A DNA stretch of 64,000 nucleotides from positions 61,186,004-61,250,003 of the forward strand of contig OY740768.1 of NCBI GenBank assembly GCA_963513935.1, in the 5' to 3' direction. The stretch comes from Aphrophora alni. Its lineage: Eukaryota; Arthropoda; Insecta; Hemiptera; Aphrophoridae. The notes beneath the pieces were generated by a model, which worked only from the letters and a program-made list of their open reading frames with translations, searched no databases and was not told the DNA's origin. A program made the translations under genes and the position numbers. Shown here one piece after another: positions 1-14,400 of the stretch (positions within the stretch are counted from its first letter, which is position 1; each line of letters opens with the position of its first letter).

Positions 1-1734
1 TTGTGAGACGCATAAAGAGGTATCTTTGATGGTCGGTGGCTGATGTTGGCACGAGGTTGCCTGGAGGACCGATGAGAGACTGTTAGAACGTCACCAGGTT
101 GCTGTCACGGGATAAGATAGCTAATCGAAGACAATTTGATACAAGGGACACAGAGCCACGAGAGGTCACCAATAGGAAGATGAGCAAGCTTCATGTGTAA
201 AGTAATTCAGTAAATTCTTGAAATTCTTATTTATTATATATACTGTGTCATAATAATTGGGATAGCTCTGGAACGAAAGCTTAGGGTATTTACTAATAAA
301 TTAGTTTAGTTTTAACTGTCAATATCTATATGTATTCGAATAATTAATAATAATAAACTAAAAAATTGTCAATACAAACATTTTTAGCACTGAATCACTG
401 ATTGCCCGACTCCAAGAACCCGCTGTGATTCTTAACATTTATCTGCTTCTGGTATTAGTGTAAGAAGTATCATTTTATCAGTTCTAAGCATGTGTCAATT
501 ACGAAAGAAGGAACCAAAACCTTTTGTGCACACTGTTCTAGTAACTTACATACGTGGTTATAGTATCAGTTTAAAAATGTATCACTGTAGCAATCCTAAG
601 TCTGTACAAACTATGAAATTAGAAATAAAAATGGTTTTGTGCATGACCGTTATATCAGTTTAACATAGTAGTATAAGGGTGTCATGGGTTTTATATATAT
701 ATTCTGGATGATACAGATAAAGTGTGTGTTGAGTAATTGTTAGAGAGTAGAATAATTTAACTCTGCCCCTGTGTTACAGTATTTTGATAAAAACAAACAA
801 TCTATATGTCAGTTGATAGTAAAGATAGATAATAGATGTTCAATGAGCACTGTGGTGAATGTGAACACTATAAATCACTGAATCCCCTACCACAAGTTTG
901 GTACAATAACACAAACACAAATAAAATTAAATGAAATATTTATTTTTCCTATGCTATTATAATTCCCTGATGTACATTTTGGTAACCTCGTTACCATCAT
1001 CGGAGGGATCTGAACTAATACTAACAAAATATGAAATCTTAAAAGCTAAAATGCCATATTCTCCCCTCCACCCTACTTCCAGTGGTTCGGCCTATCAGCG
1101 TAAGACCTCGTCAATGACCTTGGCGAAAGCGGTTAACGGTGTACATTCCTGTCCTTGGGAAAGACCGTAGGTTAAATATGGCAGTATCTTAAAACTACTT
1201 TAAATCTACTTTAATACATAACCTAGAATCTGCATTAAAACAAAAACTACATGCAGAACAAAAATAATAACAACTACATTAAAACGAAAACATAGAATAG
1301 GCATTAAACAACAAACTACATCAAGAACAAAAAGTATCATGTACAATTAAAACAAAAACTATATTGGTTAAAAAACCTAACATGACTTCAAGGTTTACCT
1401 AGGTTTTAGCAAAGAGAATAAACTTGAATTAGGAATAGGATCCTTATCTGAGTTAAGCAATAATTCATTGTCAGTTTTAGCAATGAAAATGCTTTCATAG
1501 CTATTAAGCAACTTATGTGACATTACGTTCTTCAGCGTGATATCAAATTGTGTGACCTGTTTAAAATTCAGAAGAAACAATATAATAAGTGAACGTTATA
1601 ATAGGTGAATGGAAAACTACCTGTTAAGCCAAGGTTAGTTCTTGGTTTTGATGTGTTTTAGTTACAGTGTCAACAATTATTATCTTATAATTATTTATTA
1701 CTATTCAACATTACCAGAAGTAAGTTTTTTAATT
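1..1734. other. Upstream stretch without a recognisable gene
   Basis: No exon with convincing splice sites was found here. Bases 1-200 and 1060-1170 are richer in G and C than their surroundings and look like pieces of old repeats. An open stretch at 931-1170 (79 codons) matches nothing I know. The rest is AT-rich. The missing first exon of the dehydrogenase could lie here or before the window. Confidence 0.4.
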
Positions 1735-2260
1735 ATTTGTCTGTAGAAAGCACTATTAATGCAATGATATCATTCTTTGCTCGTTTTGGCATACCTGAGG
1801 TGTTTTTCACAGACTGTGGATAAAATATTGTAAATGCTAAGTTCAGAGAGTTTGGTAGTGGTTTTTTTTATACATAAGACTATCAACCCAGACCACCACC
1901 GATCTAATGATATAGCTGTAAGAATCTACAGACCATCAACCATTTATTAAAGAAAGCTGAATTTGATAAGAAAGATCCATATATTACTCTTTTTGGATAT
2001 TATAACACTCTGATCTCACATGATTTGAATTTTTCCACATAAGTTATTATATGGAAGAAAGTTCAGGGGCCTAAACCCAAAATTTTCAGTTCAATATTAA
2101 TAGCTTACAAAATAGTGTACACAAGAAGTTGTTAGAGAACAAACTTCTAAAAAATTTTAAAATACTATAACAGAAAAGCAAAACATGATTTTAATATAAG
2201 AGACAGTTTATATAATATAATTAATATAAATCAAGGAAAGCATCCTCTTATGTCTGGGAA
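1735..2260 (+). mobile_element. Decayed Ty3/Gypsy-type integrase fragment
   Basis: Plus-strand translation, with frame changes and stops, gives the integrase core signature: an 'ARFGIPEVFFTDCG' block around 1770-1820, where the G after the catalytic D is followed by a stop. A later block resembles the part of integrase just after the core, including 'LLYGRK' near 2045-2060. This is established Ty3/Gypsy pol architecture. The copy is dead: it has several stops and frameshifts and no continuous ORF. No intact LTR pair was found around it, though AT-rich sequence at 2830-3170 could be an old LTR. Confidence 0.6.
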
Positions 2261-3900
2261 GATAATAGATAAAGCTGAAAGGTCATATTGGGAAGATTCA
2301 GAAACCTTAGGGATGTTTACAGACAAGATAGACAAACTTACAACTTGATGTTCCTTCATAAATTGGTGAATAACCTAATAAATGTCTGAAGTTGACCGCT
2401 CTGGTAATTTTCTATCTTGAGGCACCTGCTCAAACAACTTTTTTGTGAAGAAATTTATGCCAAAAATATATATTAGCTGCATCCCCTGCCTCATTAGACA
2501 ATGCCTCAAGTTACAGATCAACAATAGACAGATTTGGGTTTTCAGCAGCATTATTCAAAATAGAATTTTACCTATTTACTGATGTAGTCAATTTTATTTT
2601 TTGGCTTGTTTATATAAATATATTCATTATTTATATTATGCTGTTATTAATAATTTAACTGTATTATTGTTATTAATAATATTGTTATTGTTAATAATAT
2701 AATAGTTATTTTGACTATAGTTATTAGAAGTGTCATTACTACTATTTTATTATCGTTATTAATGATATTATAATTATATTGGTGGTAATATTGTTATACT
2801 ACATTTATTGTTTTACTTGTTCCTGTGTCACATTAATGTTATTGATACTTTTTTTTTAATGGTTTGTTATGGGAGGTTGCAGATGTTAAGTCTACATCCT
2901 CATAAATTGGTTATGTTCTGTTGATATGTACTAATAGATAAACATATTGATATGTTTGTACCATTGGGATTATCATAAGTAATAACTGAATCATGTTTGT
3001 TATTATTTATTGTTAATCACTAAATGTATTCTTGCATGTTATTTGTTATAGTTTATGCATGGTTTCATGGCTTGGACACTAATGTATCAAGACACTAATT
3101 ATTTCATGCATTGTACTAGATTACCATCTTATGCAAATTTGTATGAACATTAGAAATAAATATATTAAAAAAATTCTAGGCTGAGAAAATTTATCAAAAG
3201 GTTTATTGCTTTAAAATTGTCTTCCTTTCCAGTTAAGGAAATTGTAACTAGAGGCTACACAGAAAGACTTTAGGGCAAAATCATCACAACCTTTATTTTG
3301 TTGTTTGATCTCATGTGGCTGAAACAAGAATTTTGTTACGTTTCATACTTCTATAAATGTACTAAAACAATAATTAATTAGAGGTGAATATCTAGATGCA
3401 TGTGTTTTAATACTACAGCTGCTAGTCTTCTGTTTTGAAAACTCCTAATCTAACTGCCAACACTGATTTTTAAAGAAACAAGCATGTCTTTATTCAATCT
3501 GTTACTGCTCCCTCAATTTTCAGCTGATTTGGCTATTTTTGGTAATATTTATTATCCAATGAATCAAGCTTTCATGTGATATACAACTTGCCAAGAATTT
3601 TGCTCTGTGGGCTGCCTGTATAAAAGCAGTTATTGTTTTTGTACACCAGATTTATATTAGTGCTTGTGAGTGATTGTTCAGACCTTTATTTTATATATTA
3701 TTACTTTCTCACACATATTGTAGTGAAAGTTATATGATGGGATCAAAAAATCTATGTAGAGTTTTTTGCAGATATATTGAGGTCCTCTGTGCCTAAAAAA
3801 GTGGTTTTTGGAATGATGTCTGTCTGTCAGTTGTTGTATGTTCAGTGCTCTGAAGCATTTGTCCTGCAGAGGGGTGAAGACTAGTTGCACCTAATAAGAG
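2261..3900. other. AT-rich non-coding stretch with (TTA)n-like sequence
   Basis: Bases about 2610-2800 are a degenerate run of TTA/ATT/GTTATT triplets. Bases 2830-3170 could be the LTR remnant of the integrase-bearing element just upstream. No coding signal is visible. Confidence 0.4.
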
Positions 3901-5305
3901 AGGGTTAGCGTCCCTCGTGGTTCCCAGTCAAACACCCACAACACATAGACTATATCCATATAGATATATACACCCTGTTTATCTATATACAGTTTCTTAT
4001 GTTTACCTTTTTGTAGGGTTCTTATCGCAGGGGGATACAGACTATCTGCATCTATATGATACGGATTTAGCGTCCCTTGTGGAACCTGAGATATACAAGG
4101 GTGGAACAATAAAACATCTCCGAATATCCACACATATACAACACATATATTTTTTTTACATTTTATATAGGCTGTTTACACTACATGGAACACTGGGGAT
4201 ATATAAACACTTTACATTCATATGTAGGTATTAGTTTTTGACCGTGGAGAGCCATAGCATGTCTCGTTTGTTTACCAGAACAATGCGTGACAATCTTTGA
4301 ATCTGGTAAGCTGGAGATGATCTTGCTCTGCCGAAGATGTATGTGCGGTTTCTTTTTAGTAGCCAGCCACTTCGGTCCTTGGCCAGGAAGTGTTCGTGAT
4401 AAGGTAGGTGTCAGACCCTCCCTCTCAAGTCGCGGGTCTGGACTGATACCCATTCAGTCTGGTTAAAGAGGTTAAATTTTTCCATCAAACTTCAACAGTG
4501 GGTTGCTTGGTGAATAGTAAAAGCTTTATATCTCTAGTCCTGTTACATTCATGCAAACGAGCCCTGATCGGATTCTTGGAAATCATAAATTTTCAGATTT
4601 TGGTTGTATACTTCTATGCTAGCTTTGCGGGTACTAACCACTTCATACAAAGTTCCGATTTTCAGTTTTATGGGTTGTTCACTGAATATCAGCAGTTGTT
4701 CACTGAATGGATCTGATACTTGCAGTTTGCTTTAGCAGGTCCCGGGCTCATGGTGCCTTATTTAGATTTACCTGTAGAACTTTCATTTTCTTATCTTCCA
4801 TATTTCCTTTGCCAACAGTTTCATAAAACTAGGATTTTGTTTAATTCCTGAGATTTTGCCAAGAGAGATCAGGCAGGAAAGATAAAAGAAGAGAAGGAAT
4901 CTGACCCAAGACAAGTTGAAGAAAGGTCAAGGCCCAGGTTAGGGACTCCAAGATCGGCAATCCCGTACTCACAAGAGTGAATTCCTTTAGATGATTTTTT
5001 GTCAGTGTTTACTCTCTTTTAGATATGATAGATTCTGTCTAGACTGGATTGTATAGGATCGGCAGTCTAGTGAAGGACCATCACAGGCAGGATGCAGCTC
5101 TTGCTGCACTGGGACGCAAATCATATATCAGTCCTAAACACGCCTGTGCTCCTGAGGCCAGAGCAGAGGGCCAGACATTCCAATTAATTATTATATTCTT
5201 GACTAATGTTTATTATATATTTTGTAATGTATCCTTATTACTATTGAAAATGTTTAGTGAGTATTTTTTACACCCACTTTAGTTATTGTTTGTTTCTCAT
5301 TTAAG
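3901..5305. other. Unassigned repeat-like region before the first visible dehydrogenase exon
   Basis: The motif 'TTAGCGTCCC(T)YGTGG' occurs twice, near 3905 and 4068, which suggests a local repeat. Bases 4340-4450 and 4860-5180 are GC-richer islands. The minus strand is open over 4181-4453 (90 codons). On the plus strand a charged stretch follows a stop at about 4850 and runs to 4978, and another open stretch lies at 5049-5282. None matches a family I recognise; old transposon sequence is most likely. Confidence 0.3.
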
Positions 5306-5424
5306 GAGGTCTTATTCTGGAACACATTGTTCATGTACTGAGGGTTTGGATGGCAAAATAATAATAATAACAGGCGGTAATTCTGGCATTGGAAAAGAAA
5401 CTGCATCCATTTTAGCTGGAAAAG
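5306..5424 (+). CDS. SDR gene, first visible exon (cofactor-binding motif)
   Basis: The acceptor 'TCATTTAAG' precedes base 5306 and the donor 'GTATGT' begins at 5425. The exon enters and leaves in phase 1 and encodes 39 whole codons from 'RSYSGTHCSC' to 'LAGK', including 'LDGKIIIITGGNSGIG', the dinucleotide-binding glycine motif. The 12 residues before LDGK resemble the linker that follows the membrane anchor in RDH11-14 proteins, so an upstream exon is required. Confidence 0.9.
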
Positions 5425-8400
5425 GTATGTTTTATAGGGCTTTCAATGTGGTATAAATCTTCATAAAATAAGTTATGAAAAATGGGGTCCTTCATGATTC
5501 CAATAGGAAATAAAATTGTTCATGAAACACAGAAGTGGTAATAGTTTACTGATGGATTTAAAAGATAATTAACGTGGCCAACTCCTTTCTTTCTAATTTT
5601 TAATATAAAAGCCATTATCATTTTTAAAAATACAAAAAGTAAAAAATTATCTATATTTGGTAAAGGCAATTTCTACGATTTACAAGGACCTGTGTAAGGT
5701 CCTCAAAAGGACGTATACATGTCCGATTCTTAACATTTTATTTCGGACAAGCAATTTATATCGTGGTTGGGATAGATGAACATAACATTGCCTCACAGTT
5801 AGAGCATAGTATTAGTTTTGTTACAATAATACGTTTGTACGTTCTACTAAATGTTATTCGCAGGAACTCTCTTTTCATATCGATATGTTAACTGTAATAG
5901 GTGATGATAGTTTTTCAGAAACGATTCTTTTTCAAAGGTATCATTTCTGTTGAAATACAGATTTGATATATTGTTGACACTGTACAAAAAATAAAATACA
6001 AGTAAAATATTTTGACTTTTGAAATGAAACATTTTCTATATCATAATAAGAATTGAGTTATTACAGTTTTTCTGGTAATTCCATTTTTCAAAGGGAACAA
6101 TTTTGTTTAAATCTTTGATTTTAATTACATCTACAACTATGAATAGATTTAAACTGAAAAATAATAAATTTTGCAATGAAATTATTACTTGTCAATGATA
6201 GGAATTGTTCAGTCACATTTTATCAGAACATAATATTTTCAAATTTAACTAACTCCAACTCTTTTCTTTGAAAACATCTATTTGTCTCTTTTTGTATCTA
6301 TGTAAAATATTTCACCTCTATAATTAATTTTAAATTGAAAAATGTGTAATTCAGTCTTAGATAATACAGTACTGTACATATAACAAATTATATTTACATA
6401 TTGTGAATTGGAAAAACGTAAACTGAAGTTATTTTGATGTAAAAAACTTCATACAATCTAACAAAATCGTCTGATGGATCAACGATTTTTTCTTCTAACG
6501 CAAAATTTCCTCGTAGGGCGCTAATAATTTTTTATTTATTGTTTTGTAGCAAAAATGCGCTTTTCAATGGCGTCTTTGTTTTCCAAAATTTGTAACCCTT
6601 TTTCAATTGAACTGAGGCCTTCTGTCAAGTTTTCAACCGTTATTTGATCTTCTAATTGAACTGAGTCTAAAGAATCAGGTTCTTCAAGGTCTTGCTAATG
6701 CATTTCTATGGGCTCATCAGTTGTGACCTCCTGATTGTGTGAATGCAGCAGTCTTGAACGTCATCACTATATATTTCTAAATTTATTTGTCCGGCAAGAT
6801 CAACAATCACATTACCAATTTCATCTGGCTCTGATTCCGCCTGAGTTTCAGTGGTAAAAAAAGAAAAGAAAATTGACACAGTTTTATCCAGGCTCCATTT
6901 AACGTTTTTTATGAAATTTCATTCCAAGATTGTCCAATGATTCTCACAGCATTTAAAAGATTGAGAGCTCGTTGTTTTGTCTCATAACTTCATGCGGATG
7001 CGCAAATGATCGTATTGTGTAACAAGCTTTGAATGTTTTGATGTCTCCTTGGTCCATCGGTTGAAGCAAGCTGGTTGTATTTGGTGGCAAAAATACAAGT
7101 GGATAAAAATTAGTTAAAGTTTAGGGGATGACCTGGTGTGTTGTCATTAATTTTGTTTAATATTTTATTTTAAATACATCATTTAATTTATTAAAGATGT
7201 AAAGCAGGAAGATAATACAGTTCTATTAGCACACATTATCATAATGTTTTTGAAGTTTCTATAGAAGATGTAAGGAAATATTTCTAAAGAAGATGTTTTA
7301 GTTCACAACTTTCATTCCCCTTTAACTAAAGAATTTTGGTCACAGGGTAAAATTTTTAAAAAGAAAATAGAATAGAATTATTTAGAATACTATTTTTTGT
7401 TATGAGTACAATTAACAAAATTATATAATACTATTTGAGAAAACTTCCTTTCTTTTGATATTTTTTATAGTACAAACAATTTAATAAAAGAAGAAGAAAT
7501 ATAGCTCTTGAAAATATCTAAAAAAGTTTGTTACACGTAATTCATAAATGTTATAGTTTTTAAGTAATTGAGCAAAACAAGTGTGTGCATCACTTGTATT
7601 ATGATGCTTTGACACTCACTAAAACTCTCAGGAGTATTTTCAGTAACTTTTGGCTGTAGAAAATTAATAATCTTTAAAAGAGCTAAGGAAGTTTTATACA
7701 GTAGAACCTCTGTTAACCAGCCTCGGATTAACCGGTCCTCGGATTAACCGGCCTATATCGTAGTGTACTGGCTGGATAAGAGTTTCCGAAAATAAATTGT
7801 AATTGAGACACCAAAGCGGCGGCGAGTCAAACGACTTTGTCGATAGCGGTATCCCATTGTCGGCGGCATAAAACACCGCGGCATTGGTACCCGTCGGTAT
7901 AGCAGACATACAACACAAAAACGTTTGATAGGCCGCTTTTTTTCCACAAATCATTATGGAAAATATAATATTTCATTTCAGTTTTCTTCTTGTCTTTGAC
8001 TGGTTATGATACGTACAGTATATACAGTAAATAAAAATGAGGGAGTTACGAAAATGGAAGCGTGTGTTGGTTTCGTTTGAGACGCGGTTAGATGTGTCAA
8101 AAGACTTGACAGAGGGGAATCTGTAAAAAAGCTTTGTAGTGTTTAATTTTTTCATGTTTGATGTATAATATACATAACATAATATACACGATACATTTAT
8201 GTAAAATAAAATGAGTTGCAATAACATTTTAATGGCATAATTCTTAGCGCTACCTGATTAAATAAGCTTTCTTTGAACGAAAACCGATTTTTCACGGGAA
8301 CCTCGGATTAACCGGCCAAACGGGCAACCGGCCCGGGTGTCAGTCCCGACTAGACCGGTTAAGAGGGGTTCTACTGTACATATTTTTGACAAAATAGCAG

Positions 8401-11400
8401 TACATTTAAAAAGTACTTCCAATGAATTGACTATGATTTCTCAGTCTTTGAAATGATGTCTTGCTGAGAATAAAGCGATCATCACGGAAATTGTATGTTT
8501 CTTTTATTTGATATTGATGTACCTGAATGACGACTTTGGAGCTTTATAGGGTAAATAAAAGTGGCTTAATAATTTCCATTCAATCAACTTTCTTTTGTAA
8601 AATATAGAGTCATATATATATATATATATATAACATAAACCATAAACCATGAAAAGTAAACTAAAATTGCACTGTGGATAATTAAATTTTATCACCTGTT
8701 CCGAAAATAAATCGGTTTTCTATGATTTCTAGTTATCAAACAAACAAGGTTAATGTTGGTTTGTTAGTTTGACTTCTTTAAAAAAAACTGAATAATTAAT
8801 GTCATTTATAGGTATTTTAATGCATTTGTTTAGACCCATAAATATTATTACTCCTATATTAATAAGTCTTGGCCGTAAATATATTACATGTTTGTAATAA
8901 TGGAGAGGTTTTTACGTAACTCACGTTTTGTTTATTTATTAGTGTTCTTTGTTACAATAATACAATATCCTTATTGCTACTATTAATCCAGAATGACTAA
9001 TTGTTCTGACTCACATATCTGATTCTACGTTATATTTTATAATGACTTGTCTCTGAAATAATTACAAGGTTTATACACGAAGTTTACTCACCTTGCTTGC
9101 CACTCATGGATGCTCGTATGAAGTCTCAATACTCCTAGGTAGCTCTTACTCGCCAAGTCCGTCTGGCTATGAATTATTCTCCCAGGAAGTTTTTACTCGC
9201 CAAGTCTGTCTGGCTATCTTCAAGAAATATATATATCTCATTGTAGTATCAATGACATCTGTCTTGCTTGCAAGGTAAGCAATTTCATCATTTTTCCAGG
9301 TCTGACAACAATTGTTGTCATACTGGTTTCTTTAAAAGAACTAAGACTATATTCCTAATAAAACTATCCTAATTCCTAACATCAGTTGATGCATAAGCCC
9401 ACACATATTTATTAAGTATTAATAAATAAGAACAGCCGACACTCTGTATCAACTTCCTTCACGTCTCGTGATAAACAAGGGGCCTCCTATTTATAGGTTA
9501 GCAGCCATCGGCAATGGTGGACTGAAACACCTTGTACAGTGTATATATAGTGTTGAAAAATTGTATTTCCCAACTTCACGAGGTTGTTTCCCACATCAAA
9601 ACTAAAAAACAAAACCACCTATAAAAAGATGTTTGGAATTGCCTAGTTACGTATATACCCTCCATTTTCTTTTTACCATATATTTTTTACCTCCAGAATA
9701 GTTTGATGGATTGAATTGAAACTTAGTGTGGTGCCTAATAAAGTAAAGGTATGTTTTTAAAAAAAAACAATCTAATCCAATAACCGGTTTCAAAATTCCG
9801 TCTGCTTACATTTTAATAATTTTGTTTTAAGTTATTTAGATTTAACCCTTAGCACGCGTATGACAGGATTTCACGTAACCCTCAACTTGACTGGTAACGA
9901 GTATGACGGGATATCTCGATTCAACACTATTTGACTTCTGCAGGTATTTTTAATTCGTTTAAAGTCCAATAGAGTGCAGGGAAAAGTCCTATTGGTATAA
10001 CGTGACACTCCCACTACGGTATTTATTTTGTTCTCGATCACCGGTCATTGGACTTTATTTGGTTGTTATAGCAACCAGGCGTCATTTTGTGTTCTGCCTC
10101 AGCGCGTATAATGTGATTTCTCGTCTCAGTAAGCTACGACGGTCAGTTGTGAAATGTTTTGTCAGCCTTATCACTGCTATAGCTGTTCATTGTTGATTTG
10201 TTTAGGCCGTATTATTTATATTTTAGGTTATAGTATACATTTTTATTTTGTGTAAAATAGGCTAGTTATAAAAATGGCAAACCCTGACGACCTTGGATTT
10301 GATCAATTTATCGATGAAATAATGAATGCATCTTTTTCAAACTACAGAATACATTTTGAAATATAGACAGTTTCTATGGACACAGTATTATCGTCAAATA
10401 TTGTTTGTGTGTTTATATGTATATTTAGTCTATATCAGTATTTTTTTATATGTCCTGAATGTAGGTAATTATTATGAGCAGTAGAAAGATATTTTTGATA
10501 CGATATGTTGATTTTTCTCAAAATCTTTTTTTCATTTTTTTTTTCATTTCATTTATTTGGTTGTAGTTGACAATACAATTGCATACAACAAGTCTAAACC
10601 TTTACATCAATACATAAAACGCATTACAAAACACACAACACATTATTTCTTTTATACAAATAGTTGTATCAGAGAATGTATAAACAATAAAATAGAGAAA
10701 TATTTAACAAAATAAATAACATTTGAACAAATAACAAATTTTGCATGACTTATTAGAATAATTTATCTTTATTAAAAAAAAGTCATTCCATATATTAAAA
10801 ATTACAAAGACACAAAGTGTCAAGTATGGTATATAAAATTAATTGCTTCACTAGCAAAATACATCCCGGATTATTATTATTATTTATTTCTATTGCTGCC
10901 GACAAACACAATTCGCACAGCAAGAGTCCACAAAAAATCAAATTTATAATAACTACAATAACTTAAATAACTTTAAATACAGTTCACATTTCTGCACTAG
11001 TCAATCACACATCCACAATCACACAATCACACAATACAATATAACAAATATATACATATATATACGGTATATATATATATATATACATACATATTACATA
11101 CACACAAATACATATCCAAAAAATAAGGCTATATCTGAGACAAGTACAGGGCAGACACTGGATCAATTCATTCGCAATTTACACCCAACATCAGCAGGAT
11201 TGGCTTGAGCACCTCTGGCCAGATATTCTTCCACAGAGTAGAATGTATTTTCTAGGAGGTAGCCTCTGAGTGAACTCTTGAAACTCTGGATAGAATTCGT
11301 TTTTTTTATTTTTTCCGGAAGTGCGTTGAACAATTTAATACCCGAGTAATATATTCCACGTTCAAAAAATTTTAGTCTGTGGACAGGATATTGCAATAGT

Positions 11401-14400
11401 TTATGACGGATAGGATATTTGTGGTGGTGCTGATTCACCTCAAATAAATTTTGGTTGCTCTTAAAGAAAATTAACGTCTCATAGATATAAATACACGGGA
11501 AAGTTAAAATATTATGTTTTTTGAAAAAATGAAAACACGATTGTTTATATCTCAGATGAAACATTGAGCGTAAAATTCTTTTTTGTAGGCGGAAAATTTT
11601 TATAGACTCTACAGAGTTCCCCCAGAATGCCACCCCATATCTTAGCCGAGAACCAATATAAGCAGAATAAACGGCTTTTATTACTTTTAAACTAGTCACA
11701 GTAGAAATCATTCTGAGAGCAAAACAAACTGGCGCCAGTTGCTGAGCCAAACCTGAAACATGACTTTTCCAATTTAAATTTGCGTCTAAGGTAATGCCAA
11801 GAAATTTAACATTTTTTGTGCTCGTGATTATTTCTTTACCTTTTTTTACATGTAGGTTAGGATTTGACTGTAGACCAAACTGGATTAACTTTGTTTTTGT
11901 CACGTTCAGTTTTAAGTTATTTACAGAGAACCAATCTTCCGCCATGGACATTGCTAACTCTGCTGACTCAGCCAAATCTGCTTGGTCTTTGCCCACCACT
12001 GTTAAAGTAGTATCATCAGCAAATAACACTGCCTCTGCTTGTCCAACATTTTGAGGCAAATCATTTACATAAATAAGGAAAAGCAATGGTCCTAATATTG
12101 ACCCTTGAGGAACACCACGCAGGACTACTTCCCATTTAGAATGGTGAGAGTTTAGAGCACTGTCAGTATAGATAACTCTCTGTGTGTCAGTGAGATAACT
12201 CTTTTTGTAGTAAAAATTATTTGTTTGATGAAATTCAGGTTATTTTGAATTAAATAGTAGGCCTAACTTTTATATAAAATAAATTAATATGATTTGTTTG
12301 TAAATATAAAAAAAAAAAATAATCTTTTTCATAGGGTGGTCAAAAATGTGAAATTAAGTATTTTTTCTTGTTTTAATCTGTAAAAAAATTTTTTTAAATA
12401 ATTTTTAAGCCAATCTACATTTTTTTTAAACCAAATATATCTGTAAGAACCCAAAATCAAATAGAACTTTAAACAATAACAAAAAAAATTTTTTCCTAAT
12501 AGCACATTATGAGTAAATAGCCTAAATTGTTATTCAGCGTGCTAAGGGTTAATAAATTTATGAACAGCCTTTTGAAGCAAGTTGTTAGATTAGGTTGGTT
12601 ATTTCTTCCCAAATAGTTTTTTACCCTATTAGGAACCAAGCCAAGTTTTAATTCATCTGTCAAATCGTTCTGGTGATTAAAAATATTTTGTGAGGAAAAA
12701 AAGTGGCAGGTATCTGGGAAACTAGGAAATTCCAAAACATATGTTTCTACGAATTTTTTCTTAGTTTTAATGTAGGAAACCATTTCCTGAAGTTTGGAAT
12801 CACAATTGTACATTTGTTTTTAATTTCACTTTATAAACATACATATTGATGTTACCTTTTTCCCAAATTTATCTGTTTTGAAGTGGATAACGTCCTGCCC
12901 TATAGATTATGGAATGATGCCTGTTGCCTTTATTTTAAGTAGTGCTTTTACTGACCGAAGAATTTTATTGATTTTCAGCATATTTTATATGTTGGCCATA
13001 TATAGATGATTAATTTAATTTGTTTGATAACTTAATATTTTCGGATGTCGCCTGCCATAAATGAAAAATTATAAATCTTTGATTTTCTAAACATTGGCTC
13101 TAACAATGTTGATAACACTTTGGTGAAATGTCATCTCTAATGACCCAAACCAACCATTTAGGTTAACATCTTTCCTCAAATGTCAGTTTGAAAGTTATCG
13201 GTAAAACCAAGTAATCAGACATGGAGTTGATAACAGGCATTTCTTCAATATCATGTCTACAGATTTCTCACTTTTTATAATATGTTGAGAACATTTATCC
13301 TTCAGGAATGAATTGCAGTGGGGGGGGGATGAAAATATACCTGGACAGCCGTCGTTAAAAACTCAACATTTATCAATGACAGTTTTAATGGTTTGAACAA
13401 GTTTTACAGTACAAGTAAAGTAAGATTAAGTTCTTGTTATGTAAATAACTCTCTCATTCTTTCTCTCTCTAATTATACACACACACACATATATATAAGT
13501 ATCTCCATCAAAATATAAATTTTTTTAAACACAATCATTTGATAAGGAGTAGGATCTTTCTATACCAGCTGTTCTCTTAAAAATAATAGCTTACATAGGT
13601 AATTCAGGAAACTAAGTTATGGAGACATATACACGTTTTTATCACCTGAATGTAATATAGAAACATTTCAAGGAAATATTAATGAATATTATTTTTGGTA
13701 ACGTGTGAGAAAGCAAGTGTAAAGTTTAAAAAATGATTACATTTTTAATAATCGTTTGAGATCCTCTCAACCTCAAACATATTTTTTGGAGTGATGTTGA
13801 CAGACATTATCTCCTAAAAAATTCTGGTTCAAAAGTGATTGTTAAACACACAGAAAACTATCTATGGACTTTAACAATCGGCTTAATAGATTTTAGTACA
13901 TTAAAAAAAAAATTAAGGTTTAAAAATAATTTGAAGACTGTGTGTAAAAGTGATTGTTTTCTTCTCAATTACCAATGAAGTATTTGAAAGAAACAAAAAT
14001 GAACCTTAACCCTTGTCATTAAAAACTCAATCTCATTCAGGCTGTATTTTTTGTGTATTAGGCCTACTGCAAATTTTTAGGCTAGTTCGATAGTTGTCAG
14101 TCGTAAGTAAAAATAAAACTCAATATCATCGTTTTAAAAAAAGAATGTAGATATTAATTAGGACCTAAACTTGCTTTTTCTCTACTATAATCGTGTCCTC
14201 GGCATAAATTGTATTTGATTTTTGACCTTTTAATAACAGCTGACAAGGTATTCTTGTCAAGTATTTTTTTTTGGCAAGTATCTTAACCTGTTGAAGAGTA
14301 CAGGAAAATACCGATTAACGAGTACGGTCGTTCTTGAACGTCCTCTGTGCTGTTTGCGTAAATGAGTATGGACGTTCCGGAACGTTTTAGGTTACGTCTG

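Larger units (their letters stand above)
9846..12548 (+). mobile_element. piggyBac-like TTAA element (family 1), split by LINE DNA
   Basis: TTAA sites at 9842-9845 and 12549-12552 flank inverted ends CCCTTAGCACGC / GCGTGCTAAGGG, the hallmarks of piggyBac transposons. A relic of the transposase start is at 10274-10366. The element is interrupted from about 10530 to 12209 by LINE sequence; without it the element is about 1 kb. A second copy at 38619-39299 continues uninterrupted across the LINE junction, which fixes the insertion point. That copy lacks the coding relic. Confidence 0.85.

Noticed and set aside
5049..5282. Open stretch with a hydrophobic end just before the first visible SDR exon, considered as the missing membrane-anchor exon
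   Set aside because: It ends in a stop before any donor, the hydrophobic part is AT-rich intron sequence, and no phase-1 donor joins it to 5306.
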